Below are positions 9,281 to 16,755 of a stretch of 64,000 bases of DNA, piece by piece; the stretch's first letter is position 1; each line of letters begins with the position of its first letter. The DNA is from Phycisphaerales bacterium (GTDB lineage Bacteria > Planctomycetota > Phycisphaerae > Phycisphaerales > UBA1924). A program made the position numbers and the translations under genes. Where the stretch lies: positions 23,680 through 87,679 of the forward strand of contig JADLBU010000058.1 of the NCBI GenBank assembly GCA_020847535.1, written 5' to 3'. The notes beneath the pieces were generated by a model that was not told the origin of the DNA, did no database searches, and saw nothing but the letters and a program-made list of their open reading frames with translations.

Positions 9281-9927
9281 GCCGATTGATCCGCTGCCCC
9301 GCCGCCGGGCTCATCCGTGAGCTGCATCCGAAGCCAGGCCTTGGCGGTCCGCCAGTCGCGTTCGGCGGTCGGGAGCGAAACGCCCAGGATCTCGGCGGCT
9401 TGCGGCATCGTCAGGCCCGCATAGAAACGCAGCTCCACGAGCCGTGCGTGCCTGGGGTTGAGACGCTCAAGCTGGTCCAGCAGTTCGGCAAGGTCGATCG
9501 GATCGACACTGTCGGTCTCACTGCTCGCCGGCCCGCCATCCCCCGATTCGGCCCGGTCCAGGGCGATCCGGGCAGCGCCCCCGCCGCGTTTGGCCGCCTT
9601 CTGGGCCCGCCCGTGATCCGCCAGAATCCGCCGCATCGCCATCGCCGCCAGAGCCAGGTAGTGGTTCCTGTCCGACCACTTCGTGGGATCCTGCCGGCTC
9701 AGTTTCAGGTAGGCCTCGTGGACCAGGGCGGTCGGCTGGAGCGTGTGATCCCGCCGTTCCCGGCTCAACATCGAGGCCGCCAGGTGGCGCAGCTCTACAT
9801 ATAGATCGGAGTACAGGGGGCTGTCTGACGTGGGGGCGGGGGTGGGGGGGGTGGTGCCTGCCGGGCCCGCGGGTTGCAGGGAGCCGGGTGGTGGGGGCTC
9901 GCCGGATGAAAGGTGGCGTTCCTGCAT
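9277..9927 (-). CDS. ECF-type RNA polymerase sigma factor
   Basis: 216 residues. Residues 1-38 are a Pro/Thr-rich low-complexity leader. Then come region 2 (LYVELRHLAASMLSRER, LQPTALVHEAYLKL) and region 4 with a helix-turn-helix (MPQAAEILGVSLPTAERDW). The LQPTALVHEAYLKL and MAMRRILADHGR patterns are those of the Sigma70_ECF family (PF07638) expanded in Planctomycetota. No anti-sigma gene is adjacent. Instead the stop codon overlaps the kinase start, which suggests control by that kinase. The leader is encoded by a G-tract-rich stretch and may be a late low-complexity expansion, or translation may start further in; no strong RBS is seen before the ATG at 9927. Confidence 0.9.
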   Translation of the reverse strand: MQERHLSSGEPPPPGSLQPAGPAGTTPPTPAPTSDSPLYSDLYVELRHLAASMLSRERRDHTLQPTALVHEAYLKLSRQDPTKWSDRNHYLALAAMAMRRILADHGRAQKAAKRGGGAARIALDRAESGDGGPASSETDSVDPIDLAELLDQLERLNPRHARLVELRFYAGLTMPQAAEILGVSLPTAERDWRTAKAWLRMQLTDEPGGGAADQSA

Positions 9928-9970
9928 AGAGAGAGGTTCGAGGAAGGGTAGTCGGGAGTCGGTGGAGGAT

Positions 9971-10019
9971 CGGGATTGGGGTGTGGGGGTGTGGTGGTGA
10001 TAGGGGTAGTGATGGGGGA
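9971..10019 (+). repeat. G-run-rich tract upstream of the ECF sigma gene
   Basis: Within the 394-base region between the sigma gene (leftward) and the DinB-like gene (rightward) lies a stretch with at least five runs of three to five G separated by short T/A-containing spacers. This meets the simple pattern for a G-quadruplex on the plus strand. It sits 45-90 bases before the sigma start, in the likely promoter or leader. No other gene is visible between 9928 and 10321. Confidence 0.55.
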
Positions 10020-10321
10020 TGGAACAATCCTCCGCGATACCACGCGAGGATCATCGGACGAACCACTCACCTCCTCATGCACGATTTCCGGGCGATGGAC
10101 CCATCGTCCGGGAATATTTCGTTCAGGCGGCAGAATCGGCCACGCCCGGTGTAACGCGCCTGTCCCGGGCGCATCCAAGGGCCACGGCCGTCCCCCGGAT
10201 CGCTCGCTCATTCTTCCTGATCCCCATAGATTGGTGATGCGCGCACGGGTGTACGATGCCTTTGTGGCGCGGCTTGGTAGCCTTGCCGTGCATATCGATC
10301 ACCATCGATGGAGAAGCCGCC

Positions 10322-10810
10322 ATGAACACCCGTGAACACGCCGCCTCGCTCTGCACGTTCGTCCGTTCCGTCTCCGGCATGATCCTCAAGGACTGGCCCG
10401 AGGACAAGCACGCCTTCCAGCTCTCCCAGTACGACAACCATCCGTTGTGGGTGATGGGGCACCTGGCGAGCACCGATGCGTGGCTGGGCGGCGTCATGGG
10501 CGCGGACATCAAAGTCCCTGACTCGTTCTCCAGGCTCTTCGGCATGGGCAGCAAGCCGGCCGGCAACGCCAAGGACTATCCATCGTTCGCATCGGTGCGG
10601 GCGACCTTTGATGAGACGCACACCAAGCTGCTCGCGTGGCTTGCGGCGGCGAGCGAAGCTGACTTGGGCATGCAGCTCAAGGACAAGACCGGCGGCTTCA
10701 CGACCGATCCGGTCGATGCGGTTTTGAAGGGCGCCTGGCACGAGGGGTGGCACTTCGGGCAGGTTTCGACGCTGCGGCGGGCTTTGGGGCTGCCGCCGGT
10801 GATCGGTTGA
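10322..10810 (+). CDS. DinB-like four-helix-bundle protein
   Basis: 162 residues, the normal size for the DinB/YfiT-like metal-binding superfamily. Candidate metal ligands are the His in WVMGHLAS (about residue 46) and the pair in AWHEGWHFGQV near the C-terminus (about residues 139-147). These proteins are putative metal-dependent transferases or hydrolases; no specific substrate can be given. The start is the ATG at 10322, preceded by GGAGAAG. The last 113 bases overlap, tail to tail, the DUF3052 gene on the other strand. Confidence 0.82.
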   Translation: MNTREHAASLCTFVRSVSGMILKDWPEDKHAFQLSQYDNHPLWVMGHLASTDAWLGGVMGADIKVPDSFSRLFGMGSKPAGNAKDYPSFASVRATFDETHTKLLAWLAAASEADLGMQLKDKTGGFTTDPVDAVLKGAWHEGWHFGQVSTLRRALGLPPVIG

Positions 10811-11267
10811 GTTTGGATTTCAGCGCAAGCCTGGGCGCTTTCTGCGAAGCGCCGAGCTTGTCCCGGTTTTCCACGCGATGCACGAAGCGAAGGCCCGACC
10901 AGGTTTGGGTGATCGCACAGACCTTGTTGTCCACCAGCCCGCACACCAGACCGTGCTCGCGGACGTCGTTCTCGTTGATGTCGGTCGCCACACCCGATGA
11001 CTTCTTGGGCCAGGAGATCCACAGGCCGCCGTTGGGAACGAGGGCATCGGCGGCTTTCTGGAATCCTGCTTCGAGGGCTTTGCGGTTGGGGCAGAAGAGG
11101 AGGATGACATCGGCAGTGCGGGCGCGCGGTAGGCGGCTTGCCGTTGTCACGCTCGTAAGCTCTCCGAGTTCATCCTCGAAGTCGGTCGGGGCGTTGATGA
11201 GGATGAGTGATGAGCCGGGCTTGATGCCGAGCTTCTGGGGGAGGGGTGTGCCGGAGTAGCCGGGCAT
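10698..11267 (-). CDS. DUF3052-like protein
   Basis: 189 residues. The N-terminal two thirds (GYSGTPLPQKLGIKPGSSL through WPKKSSGVATDINENDVRE) match the DUF3052 family as I remember it, whose function is unknown. The fold is probably a Rossmann-like alpha/beta domain. The last 50 residues are an Ala/Pro/Lys/Arg-rich tail encoded over the 3' end of the DinB-like gene on the opposite strand. The tail looks disordered and basic and may be nucleic-acid binding (inference). It probably arose when an older stop was lost and the reading frame ran into the convergent neighbour. Confidence 0.75.
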   Translation of the reverse strand: MPGYSGTPLPQKLGIKPGSSLILINAPTDFEDELGELTSVTTASRLPRARTADVILLFCPNRKALEAGFQKAADALVPNGGLWISWPKKSSGVATDINENDVREHGLVCGLVDNKVCAITQTWSGLRFVHRVENRDKLGASQKAPRLALKSKLNRSPAAAPKPAAASKPARSATPRARRPSKPHRPDRS

Positions 11268-11380
11268 GGAGGGTGGAGAATAGTGTCTTGTCTGACACCC
11301 GGATGCGCCGGCCTCGTGCGCACCACAGTTTTGCTGCCATCGAGTGCAATTCGAGCTAAACGCACCCGAATCGGCAAATT

Positions 11381-11407
11381 CGGTTGCAACCGGGGGGGGG
11401 GGGGGGG
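11381..11407 (+). repeat. CGGTTGCAACCG palindrome followed by a run of 16 G
   Basis: The palindrome occupies 11381-11392 and runs into a homopolymer of 16 G (11392-11407), 53 bases before the start of the secreted-protein gene at 11461. A related GTTGAAACC plus G12 lies at almost the same distance before its paralog at 23998. Homopolymers this long slip readily during replication, so expression could vary between cells. Basis: sequence; effect is inference. Confidence 0.8.
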
Positions 11408-11460
11408 TGGCGTAGTGAAGAGAGCGGACCCATCGGTCCGCCGGGTCGGGGAGATTCGCG

Positions 11461-12153
11461 ATGGCGAAGCGGATTCTCGGAACAAGCGTGGGATTGTCGG
11501 CGATCGGCGCTGCGCTGCTCGCCGCGGCGAGCGGGCCTTCCTGGGGATCCGTGGTCGTCTACGACAACTCGGCCGGCACGTTTTGGTGGTACAGCGGGGT
11601 CAGGCCTTTGGGTGATCCCGAAACGCCTGGATCATTTCTCGACATCACACAGCCAGCCACACAATCTGGCGAGCGTCGAACGGGAACGATGGGGAAGTGG
11701 TTCTACCCGAACAATTCGAGCAGTTCTCCAGGCTTGCGAGTACTTGATGGCGAGAGAGAGGTACAAACAGCACGAACTACTGAAATCAAGCACTTGTTCT
11801 GGAAAGATCATTACATTCACGTTAAGCCGACGCGTGACTACCTTGAAGGCGAACTGGTTGCTTCAAGTGATAACTGGGATGGCCAGAGTACATACTTCTG
11901 GCATCTTCCATGGGATGCCACCTTCGATGTCGGCACCCCGGGAATCGGCACGGATGCGTATCTCGGCGTCCGCGTCAAAATGGCCGACAACCAGTGGCAC
12001 TACGGGTGGATCCACTACCTCGATTACATGACGCCGATTGCTTGGGCATATGAAACTGAGCCAAATACACCGATCCAGATTCCCGTGCCGAGTCCGTCGG
12101 CGTCGCTGTATCTGGTCATGATGGGGTTGGGCCTGCGTTCACGGCATCGCTGA
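11461..12153 (+). CDS. Secreted protein with PEP-CTERM-like tail (copy A)
   Basis: 230 residues. The signal peptide is at residues 1-29 (ILGTSVGLSAIGAALLAAAS). The body has no recognised domain. The C-terminus IPVPSPSASLYLVMMGLGLRSRHR has the layout of a PEP-CTERM-type sorting tail: a Pro-containing motif, a hydrophobic stretch, then basic residues. A paralog lies at 23309-23998; shared blocks include GTMGKW or GTIGKW, YLEGE or YFPGE, and WAYETEPNTPIQIP or WAYETEPDTPIQVP. Each copy is followed by a dockerin-bearing gene or its remnant, so the two form a conserved cassette. The function is unknown; a surface or extracellular role is likely. Confidence 0.75.
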   Translation: MAKRILGTSVGLSAIGAALLAAASGPSWGSVVVYDNSAGTFWWYSGVRPLGDPETPGSFLDITQPATQSGERRTGTMGKWFYPNNSSSSPGLRVLDGEREVQTARTTEIKHLFWKDHYIHVKPTRDYLEGELVASSDNWDGQSTYFWHLPWDATFDVGTPGIGTDAYLGVRVKMADNQWHYGWIHYLDYMTPIAWAYETEPNTPIQIPVPSPSASLYLVMMGLGLRSRHR

Positions 12154-12277
12154 AGCTGATCCGTGCCATCGCATGCGTGGGTGGTTGTGCGTTGCATCTG
12201 CCGATGCGGCGATGACATCACATCAAGGCCATCTCTCTCGCAACAACGAGCGTGAGTAATGGCTGTGGAGGTTTGTC

Positions 12278-13732
12278 ATGAAGCATCGCGTTGCGTGCAT
12301 CGTGGTTACTCCGTTCCTTCTTGCGACCCTTGCTGGAAGCGCTGTCGCCGATCCGCCCGAGGCGTGCGTGTCGTTCCCCGCCGTGGTGTGCGGCTCGATG
12401 CCGTACCTCACTGGCGAGGATACTTGGTTCCCCGAAAACTACAACTGGGAGCCCAACCGCCTCCCGGCGGCTTGGATCAATCTGCGGCCCTCTCGCTACT
12501 GTTCAGCGGAGGAGGGAGTAGCAAACTACCGCGGATCCCAGTCCTGGTGGTACGACCAGGATGATGATTCAATGTTCGATGGGGACGGCACGGATGTCTT
12601 CGACGATCTCACGCAGAAGCTCAACGATGCGTATCTTGCCGGCTATCGCCGCATCATCCTGAACCTGCCCGCAGGCTCGGTGTTCGATCAGGATGTTTCG
12701 AGCTCGCAGTGGTGGGCTATGCCGGAATGGAAACGCGCGGGCCTGACCTGCCTGATCGAGAACTGGCTTATCGAGAACCCCACCACCGAGTTCGAGATCT
12801 ACGGCGCGTTCCCAGTGAACGATCCGACATCCCTGTGCATGGAGTCAAACATCTACGATGTGCCGACGATCGATGAGGACAGTTGTCCTGACACGGAGCA
12901 CCCTCACGCAGGTTACATGTACTATCCCTGCGACGGTGCAACCACCTCGCATCCGCCTTCGGCGTTCGTGCAGGCGGATGTCTGCCTGGTCCACCGCAAT
13001 ATACAGCCGTGGCAGTATCTCGGCATCACCCGCTATTGGCTGGACTTTGCGTACGAGTACACGGAAGACTTCCTCGAGTTCCCCTACTGCCCACTCTACG
13101 CCCCGGGCGAGGATGAGCCTCACTTCCTGGGCGCGGAGGCGTTTCCGATGATCTTCGACGATGTCGATCCTACCGAGATCAACATGACCTTGGCCGTTCA
13201 TTATCCGGCGATCATGTTCCCACAACACATCGCCGCGCAGGACGATGACCGCTCTTGGGATGTTTCCTCGGACGCCCCCGACACTGAGCTGATGGTCATC
13301 ATTGACTACACATTGGATTACTTTGATGCTGATGAGGACAACGACGTCGACATGTTCGATGTGCTCGACTGGACGCAGCGTGGCTTCGTGCTCGCCGCAC
13401 AGTCCTCTGAGGCCGCCCTTGTGCCCGCACAGTTCACCGAGTACATGAAGCGCGTCTACGACTTCGGCACGATCACCAATCGCCGGGACTTCAACGGAGA
13501 TGGCGTGATCAACTCAAGCGATCTGAACGACTTCGATGACCAGTACGCGCTCTACTCCGGCCAGTCCAACTGCAACTGGGTGCACGGGGATGTCAACGGG
13601 GATCACCAGGTGACGTTGTCGGATGCCACTGCATATCACTTGTGGTATGCCTTCCAAGCTGGCGTCAGCCCACCCTACGTCGCCAACCTCGGCAACGCCA
13701 ATCCTGACAACGCGCTGACCCGGCCCGATTGA
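12278..13732 (+). CDS. Secreted protein with dockerin-type calcium repeats (copy B)
   Basis: 484 residues, beginning with a signal peptide (VVTPFLLATLAGSAVADPP). The N-terminal half is rich in Asp, Trp and Tyr and not recognised. The C-terminal part carries EF-hand-like dockerin loops: DADEDNDVDMFDVLDW (about residues 350-365), DFNGDGVINSSDLNDF (about 406-421) and DVNGDHQVTLSDATAY (about 440-455). Dockerin repeats bind calcium and in planctomycetes are common on exported proteins. It lies 124 bases after copy A and is followed by a terminator. A 5'-truncated relative lies at 22529-23218. It may be cell-surface associated; no enzyme motif is seen. Confidence 0.75.
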   Translation: MKHRVACIVVTPFLLATLAGSAVADPPEACVSFPAVVCGSMPYLTGEDTWFPENYNWEPNRLPAAWINLRPSRYCSAEEGVANYRGSQSWWYDQDDDSMFDGDGTDVFDDLTQKLNDAYLAGYRRIILNLPAGSVFDQDVSSSQWWAMPEWKRAGLTCLIENWLIENPTTEFEIYGAFPVNDPTSLCMESNIYDVPTIDEDSCPDTEHPHAGYMYYPCDGATTSHPPSAFVQADVCLVHRNIQPWQYLGITRYWLDFAYEYTEDFLEFPYCPLYAPGEDEPHFLGAEAFPMIFDDVDPTEINMTLAVHYPAIMFPQHIAAQDDDRSWDVSSDAPDTELMVIIDYTLDYFDADEDNDVDMFDVLDWTQRGFVLAAQSSEAALVPAQFTEYMKRVYDFGTITNRRDFNGDGVINSSDLNDFDDQYALYSGQSNCNWVHGDVNGDHQVTLSDATAYHLWYAFQAGVSPPYVANLGNANPDNALTRPD

Positions 13733-13780
13733 TTCTGATTGCGTGAAAGCCCGTGGCCGTGAAGTTTGGCCGACGATCAG

Positions 13781-13808
13781 GGGCGGGCGATGGCGCCCGC
13801 CCTTGTCT
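13781..13808 (+). terminator. Rho-independent terminator after copy B
   Basis: A perfect 9-bp stem (GGGCGGGCG / CGCCCGCCC) with an ATGG loop is followed by TTGTCT. It separates the rightward copy B gene from the leftward ruvA gene, whose stop is at 13808, and may serve both directions. Confidence 0.75.
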
Positions 13809-14497
13809 CACCGCTTCCCCCCATACACCGCCTCCAACACCTCATCCGCCGTCTTGATCTTCACCCCGTGCGCTGCCACCGCCTGCTCGACGCGCCGGAT
13901 CGCGTCCGCGCGAGTCTCACCCAGAGCCACCAGCGCTTCCACCGCCTCGCGCTGGGCCGGCGGCAGCGTCGTCGGGGTTGAGCCATCCAGGCCGGTCTTG
14001 AGCTCGGCGATCTCTCCGCTGGCGAGGTAGACATCGACCTTCCCGTGCAGCTCCGCGATGATCGTCTCGGCGAGCCGCTTGCCGATCTCGGGAAGCTCCA
14101 CCAGCGCCCGGGTGTTCTTCTCGGTGATCGCCCGCGCGAATCGGGCCGGTTCGATCTCCAGGGCCCGCAGCGCCTTGCGGTTGCCGATCCCCTTGACCGT
14201 CGTGAACAGCTCGAAGAATCGCCGGTCCAGGGCCGTCTCGAACCCGATCAGCCGCGGGATGAAAGAAGCACCCTGCCCCTGGGCTTCTAGATACTGATGC
14301 GTCAGGAGCGAGATCCGTTCGCCCGTGCGATCGGCCAGCTTGCGGGCCAGGTACGCCGGGAGCAGGACCTCGTAGGCGATCCCACCCCCACCCCCACCCC
14401 CACCCCCACCCGCGCCGCCGCCCGGTCCAGCCCCCGGCTGAACGATTGCGGCGATCCCAGTGATGGATTCCAGCATTCCCTCGATCCGGCAGATCAT
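13808..14497 (-). CDS. ruvA: Holliday junction branch migration protein RuvA
   Basis: 229 residues, beginning MICRIEGML. RuvA tetramers bind four-way junctions and load the RuvB motor. The OB-fold is at about residues 1-75, the two helix-hairpin-helix motifs are at about 90-150 (TTVKGIGNRKAL and LVELPEIGKRLAETI), and the C-terminal RuvB-binding three-helix domain is at about 180-229. It differs from typical RuvA by a polyglycine insertion at about residues 20-38, between the first OB strands, encoded by a hexanucleotide repeat. The start at 14497 is chosen because the family begins MI-R--G; the frame is open further upstream without homology. No ruvB or ruvC is beside it. Confidence 0.93.
   Translation of the reverse strand: MICRIEGMLESITGIAAIVQPGAGPGGGAGGGGGGGGGGIAYEVLLPAYLARKLADRTGERISLLTHQYLEAQGQGASFIPRLIGFETALDRRFFELFTTVKGIGNRKALRALEIEPARFARAITEKNTRALVELPEIGKRLAETIIAELHGKVDVYLASGEIAELKTGLDGSTPTTLPPAQREAVEALVALGETRADAIRRVEQAVAAHGVKIKTADEVLEAVYGGKR
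14381..14410. repeat. CCCACC hexanucleotide microsatellite inside ruvA
   Basis: Five tandem near-perfect copies of a six-base unit (CCCACC on the plus strand, GGTGGG on the coding strand) encode the polyglycine run in the RuvA OB-fold. Since the unit is a multiple of three, gain or loss of copies changes length by two glycines without a frameshift. Confidence 0.85.
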
Positions 14498-14675
14498 GCC
14501 CCCATCGTACCGCGAGTCGAAGCTGGACTTGGCTGGCGTCGGGACTACCGACCCGGCCAGCGGAGTCCGGACCCAACCATTCATCCCCGCGACCTCAAAC
14601 CGCGTGGTCGGATGTGCCGATAACACGATCTGACCCTCCCCCGAGCGCAGGGGGCATTCCCAGAGGAGTTTGCGG

Positions 14676-16346
14676 TTGACCCAAGCCCCCATTGCCGCCT
14701 CACGCCAGGCCTCTCCAGAGGTTCTGCTTGTTGGAACCCTGGCGACCTGCCGTCAGCTCGCCGGGCAGGTCCGGGCGATGGCGAACCCGCACGCGGTCGC
14801 GGGCTGCATCCTCTCCGACACCCCCATTGATCCGGGCGCGGAATCTGCGCACACCGGCCCGATTCTCGGGTCCGTCCATGACATCGATGAGCTTCTGAAA
14901 GGGCTCGCAGGGCGCCAACTGATCGCCCTGGTGTGCTTCCCGGCGGCGATGCGCTCGGCCGCGAGCCAGGTCTCGGCGACCCTTCGTCGTCATGGCATTG
15001 CCGGCCGCACCATCACGCCGCTTGAGGATGTTCTGAATCACCAAGCGGTACCCGCGAGCCCGGCCGCGATCTCTGACTACTCCGCACTCATCGGCCGGAC
15101 CCCGTACGGCATCGACCACAAGGCGGTCGGCCGGCTCATCAAGGATCGGCGGGTGTTGATCACGGGCGCTGGTGGTTCGATCGGCTCGGAGATTACCCGA
15201 ATCGTCGCGACCTTCTCCCCCGAGCGCATCATCCTCATGGAGCGCTCTGAGAACGCCCTCTTCGAGATCGATCGCCGGCTCGCGGCGTGGTTCCCCGGGC
15301 TGGCGCGTACGGCGATCCTGCACGATGTCGTGGATGCACCGGCGACCCTTCGGCACCTGAATCAGCACAAGCCCCACATCGTCTTCCACGCCGCCGCTCA
15401 TAAGCATGTGCCGCTGATGGAGGATCATCCTTCCCACGCCGTCAACAACAACTTCTTCGGCACCAAGAGCATCGCCGATGCCGCGCTTGCCGCCGGAGCG
15501 GAGCGGTTTGTGCTGATTTCCTCGGACAAGGCGGTCAAACCGACATCCGTGATGGGGGCCACCAAGCGGCTGGCCGAGATGTACATCCAGGCCTTGCACC
15601 GCTCGGTCTGGTCGCACAGCCGGGAGCAGGGATCGGGGAGCGGTCCTCGCACCGCCTTCTGCATGGTCCGATTCGGCAATGTGTTGGGTTCGGCGTGCAG
15701 CGTCCTGCCGATCTGGAGCAGCCAGATTGCCGAGGGTGGCCCGGTGACCGTCACCGATCCGCGCATGACCCGGTACTTCATGACGATCGATGAGGCCGCT
15801 TCGCTGGTGATCCAGGCCGGGGCGATCGACACCAGCGATCCAACCGCCCATGTTTATGTCCTGGACATGGGTGAGCCCGTCCGCATCCTCGACCTGGCCT
15901 CGCGGTTCGTTCATGCTTCCGGGTTCACACCGCGCATCGTCGATGCCTCGGGCTCGGCGGTCGGCCATGACGCCGCCGATGGATCCCACGCCAGTCCCAC
16001 CGTGACCATCCGACTCACAGGCGCCCGCCCCGGCGAAAAGCTCCACGAGGAGCTGGCCTATGCCGCTGAGCTTCTCCAGCCGACCCCCTACCCTGGCATC
16101 AACGCCTGGGCCGGCCCCTTGGGTGATGACTTCAGCCTGGCATCACTGGTCGCCGACCTGACCGCGGTCCGCGGATCCCCCGATCGCGAGGTGGTCATGC
16201 GGGCGATCACAGCGCATGTTCCGGACCTTGCGGGCCGTCCCAGCCGCCAGATTCCGGGGTCGGTCGAAGGAAAATCACCCCAGAACCCGGCCACCGCGCG
16301 CACATATACCGAATATAAAACGAACAACGATGTTGCAGCGGCTTGA
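14676..16346 (+). CDS. CapD/FlaA1-like UDP-sugar dehydratase/epimerase
   Basis: About 556 residues. An N-terminal CoA-binding-like/PglD-like region (about 1-130) is followed by an extended SDR domain with the NAD motif ITGAGGSIGSEI (about 160-171). The block HAAAHKHVPLMEDHP is diagnostic of the CapD/FlaA1/WbpM group. The active-site region is SSDKAVKPTSVMGATKR, where Met replaces the usual catalytic Tyr, as in FlaA1-type C6 dehydratases. It acts on UDP-GlcNAc-type sugars for surface polysaccharide or glycoprotein synthesis. Unlike WbpM it lacks the N-terminal transmembrane helices, so it is a soluble short form. The start is probably TTG at 14676 with AGAGGAG upstream; TTG at 14670 is the alternative. 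It is divergent from ruvA across 178 bases. Confidence 0.88.
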   Translation: MTQAPIAASRQASPEVLLVGTLATCRQLAGQVRAMANPHAVAGCILSDTPIDPGAESAHTGPILGSVHDIDELLKGLAGRQLIALVCFPAAMRSAASQVSATLRRHGIAGRTITPLEDVLNHQAVPASPAAISDYSALIGRTPYGIDHKAVGRLIKDRRVLITGAGGSIGSEITRIVATFSPERIILMERSENALFEIDRRLAAWFPGLARTAILHDVVDAPATLRHLNQHKPHIVFHAAAHKHVPLMEDHPSHAVNNNFFGTKSIADAALAAGAERFVLISSDKAVKPTSVMGATKRLAEMYIQALHRSVWSHSREQGSGSGPRTAFCMVRFGNVLGSACSVLPIWSSQIAEGGPVTVTDPRMTRYFMTIDEAASLVIQAGAIDTSDPTAHVYVLDMGEPVRILDLASRFVHASGFTPRIVDASGSAVGHDAADGSHASPTVTIRLTGARPGEKLHEELAYAAELLQPTPYPGINAWAGPLGDDFSLASLVADLTAVRGSPDREVVMRAITAHVPDLAGRPSRQIPGSVEGKSPQNPATARTYTEYKTNNDVAAA

Positions 16347-16458
16347 TTCCCTGTGCAGGAGCGGAGACACTTTCCCAATCACGGGTGTCGCTGTTCAGGC
16401 GGAGAGAGATGCCAATATCATCTATGCTCGCGTGAGCCAAGGATTGGGTAAAGCCGCG

Positions 16459-16740
16459 ATGAATCCGTCAGAAGTTCTACGAGACAGTGTGCAGGCACGA
16501 CGGCAGGCCGAGGAGTTGCTCCGCGGGCTGCTCGAGGCCAAATCCCAGACAGAGACCTATCTCACCGAGATCGGGCGCGAGGATCCGGTCAAGAAGCTGA
16601 CCGGCAAGTCGGCGATCGAGAACGCGATCGCCTCGACCAAGCGCATGATCGAGACCCTTGACCGGGCGGTGGATCAGGTTCGTCGGGAGCTCTCGGAAGA
16701 GGACTGGACCGAGATCGTCGGCTGCGTTCCGCAGCGCTGA
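16459..16740 (+). CDS. Small predicted coiled-coil protein, unknown
   Basis: About 93 residues if translation starts at MNPSEVLRD (16459), and longer if at the ATG 16331 (MLQRLDSL). It is almost wholly helical, with charged heptad-like spacing (ARRQAEELLRGLLEAKSQ, IASTKRMIETLDRAVDQV). There is no signal peptide or transmembrane segment. It resembles small cytosolic coiled-coil proteins of no known function. It lies 112 bases after the epimerase and runs convergently toward the PilZ gene. Confidence 0.6.
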   Translation: MNPSEVLRDSVQARRQAEELLRGLLEAKSQTETYLTEIGREDPVKKLTGKSAIENAIASTKRMIETLDRAVDQVRRELSEEDWTEIVGCVPQR

Positions 16741-16755
16741 GCCCGCGGCCACTGA

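Noticed and set aside
13022..13034. A further partial match to the att core (CCCGCTATTGG)
   Set aside because: It lies in coding sequence of the dockerin gene and lacks the flanking tRNA-like bases; it shows that short matches of this kind can occur by chance, which limits confidence in the att call.
14700..16046. A 448-codon open frame on the minus strand
   Set aside because: It is a shadow of the CapD-like gene; composition is unlike a real protein.
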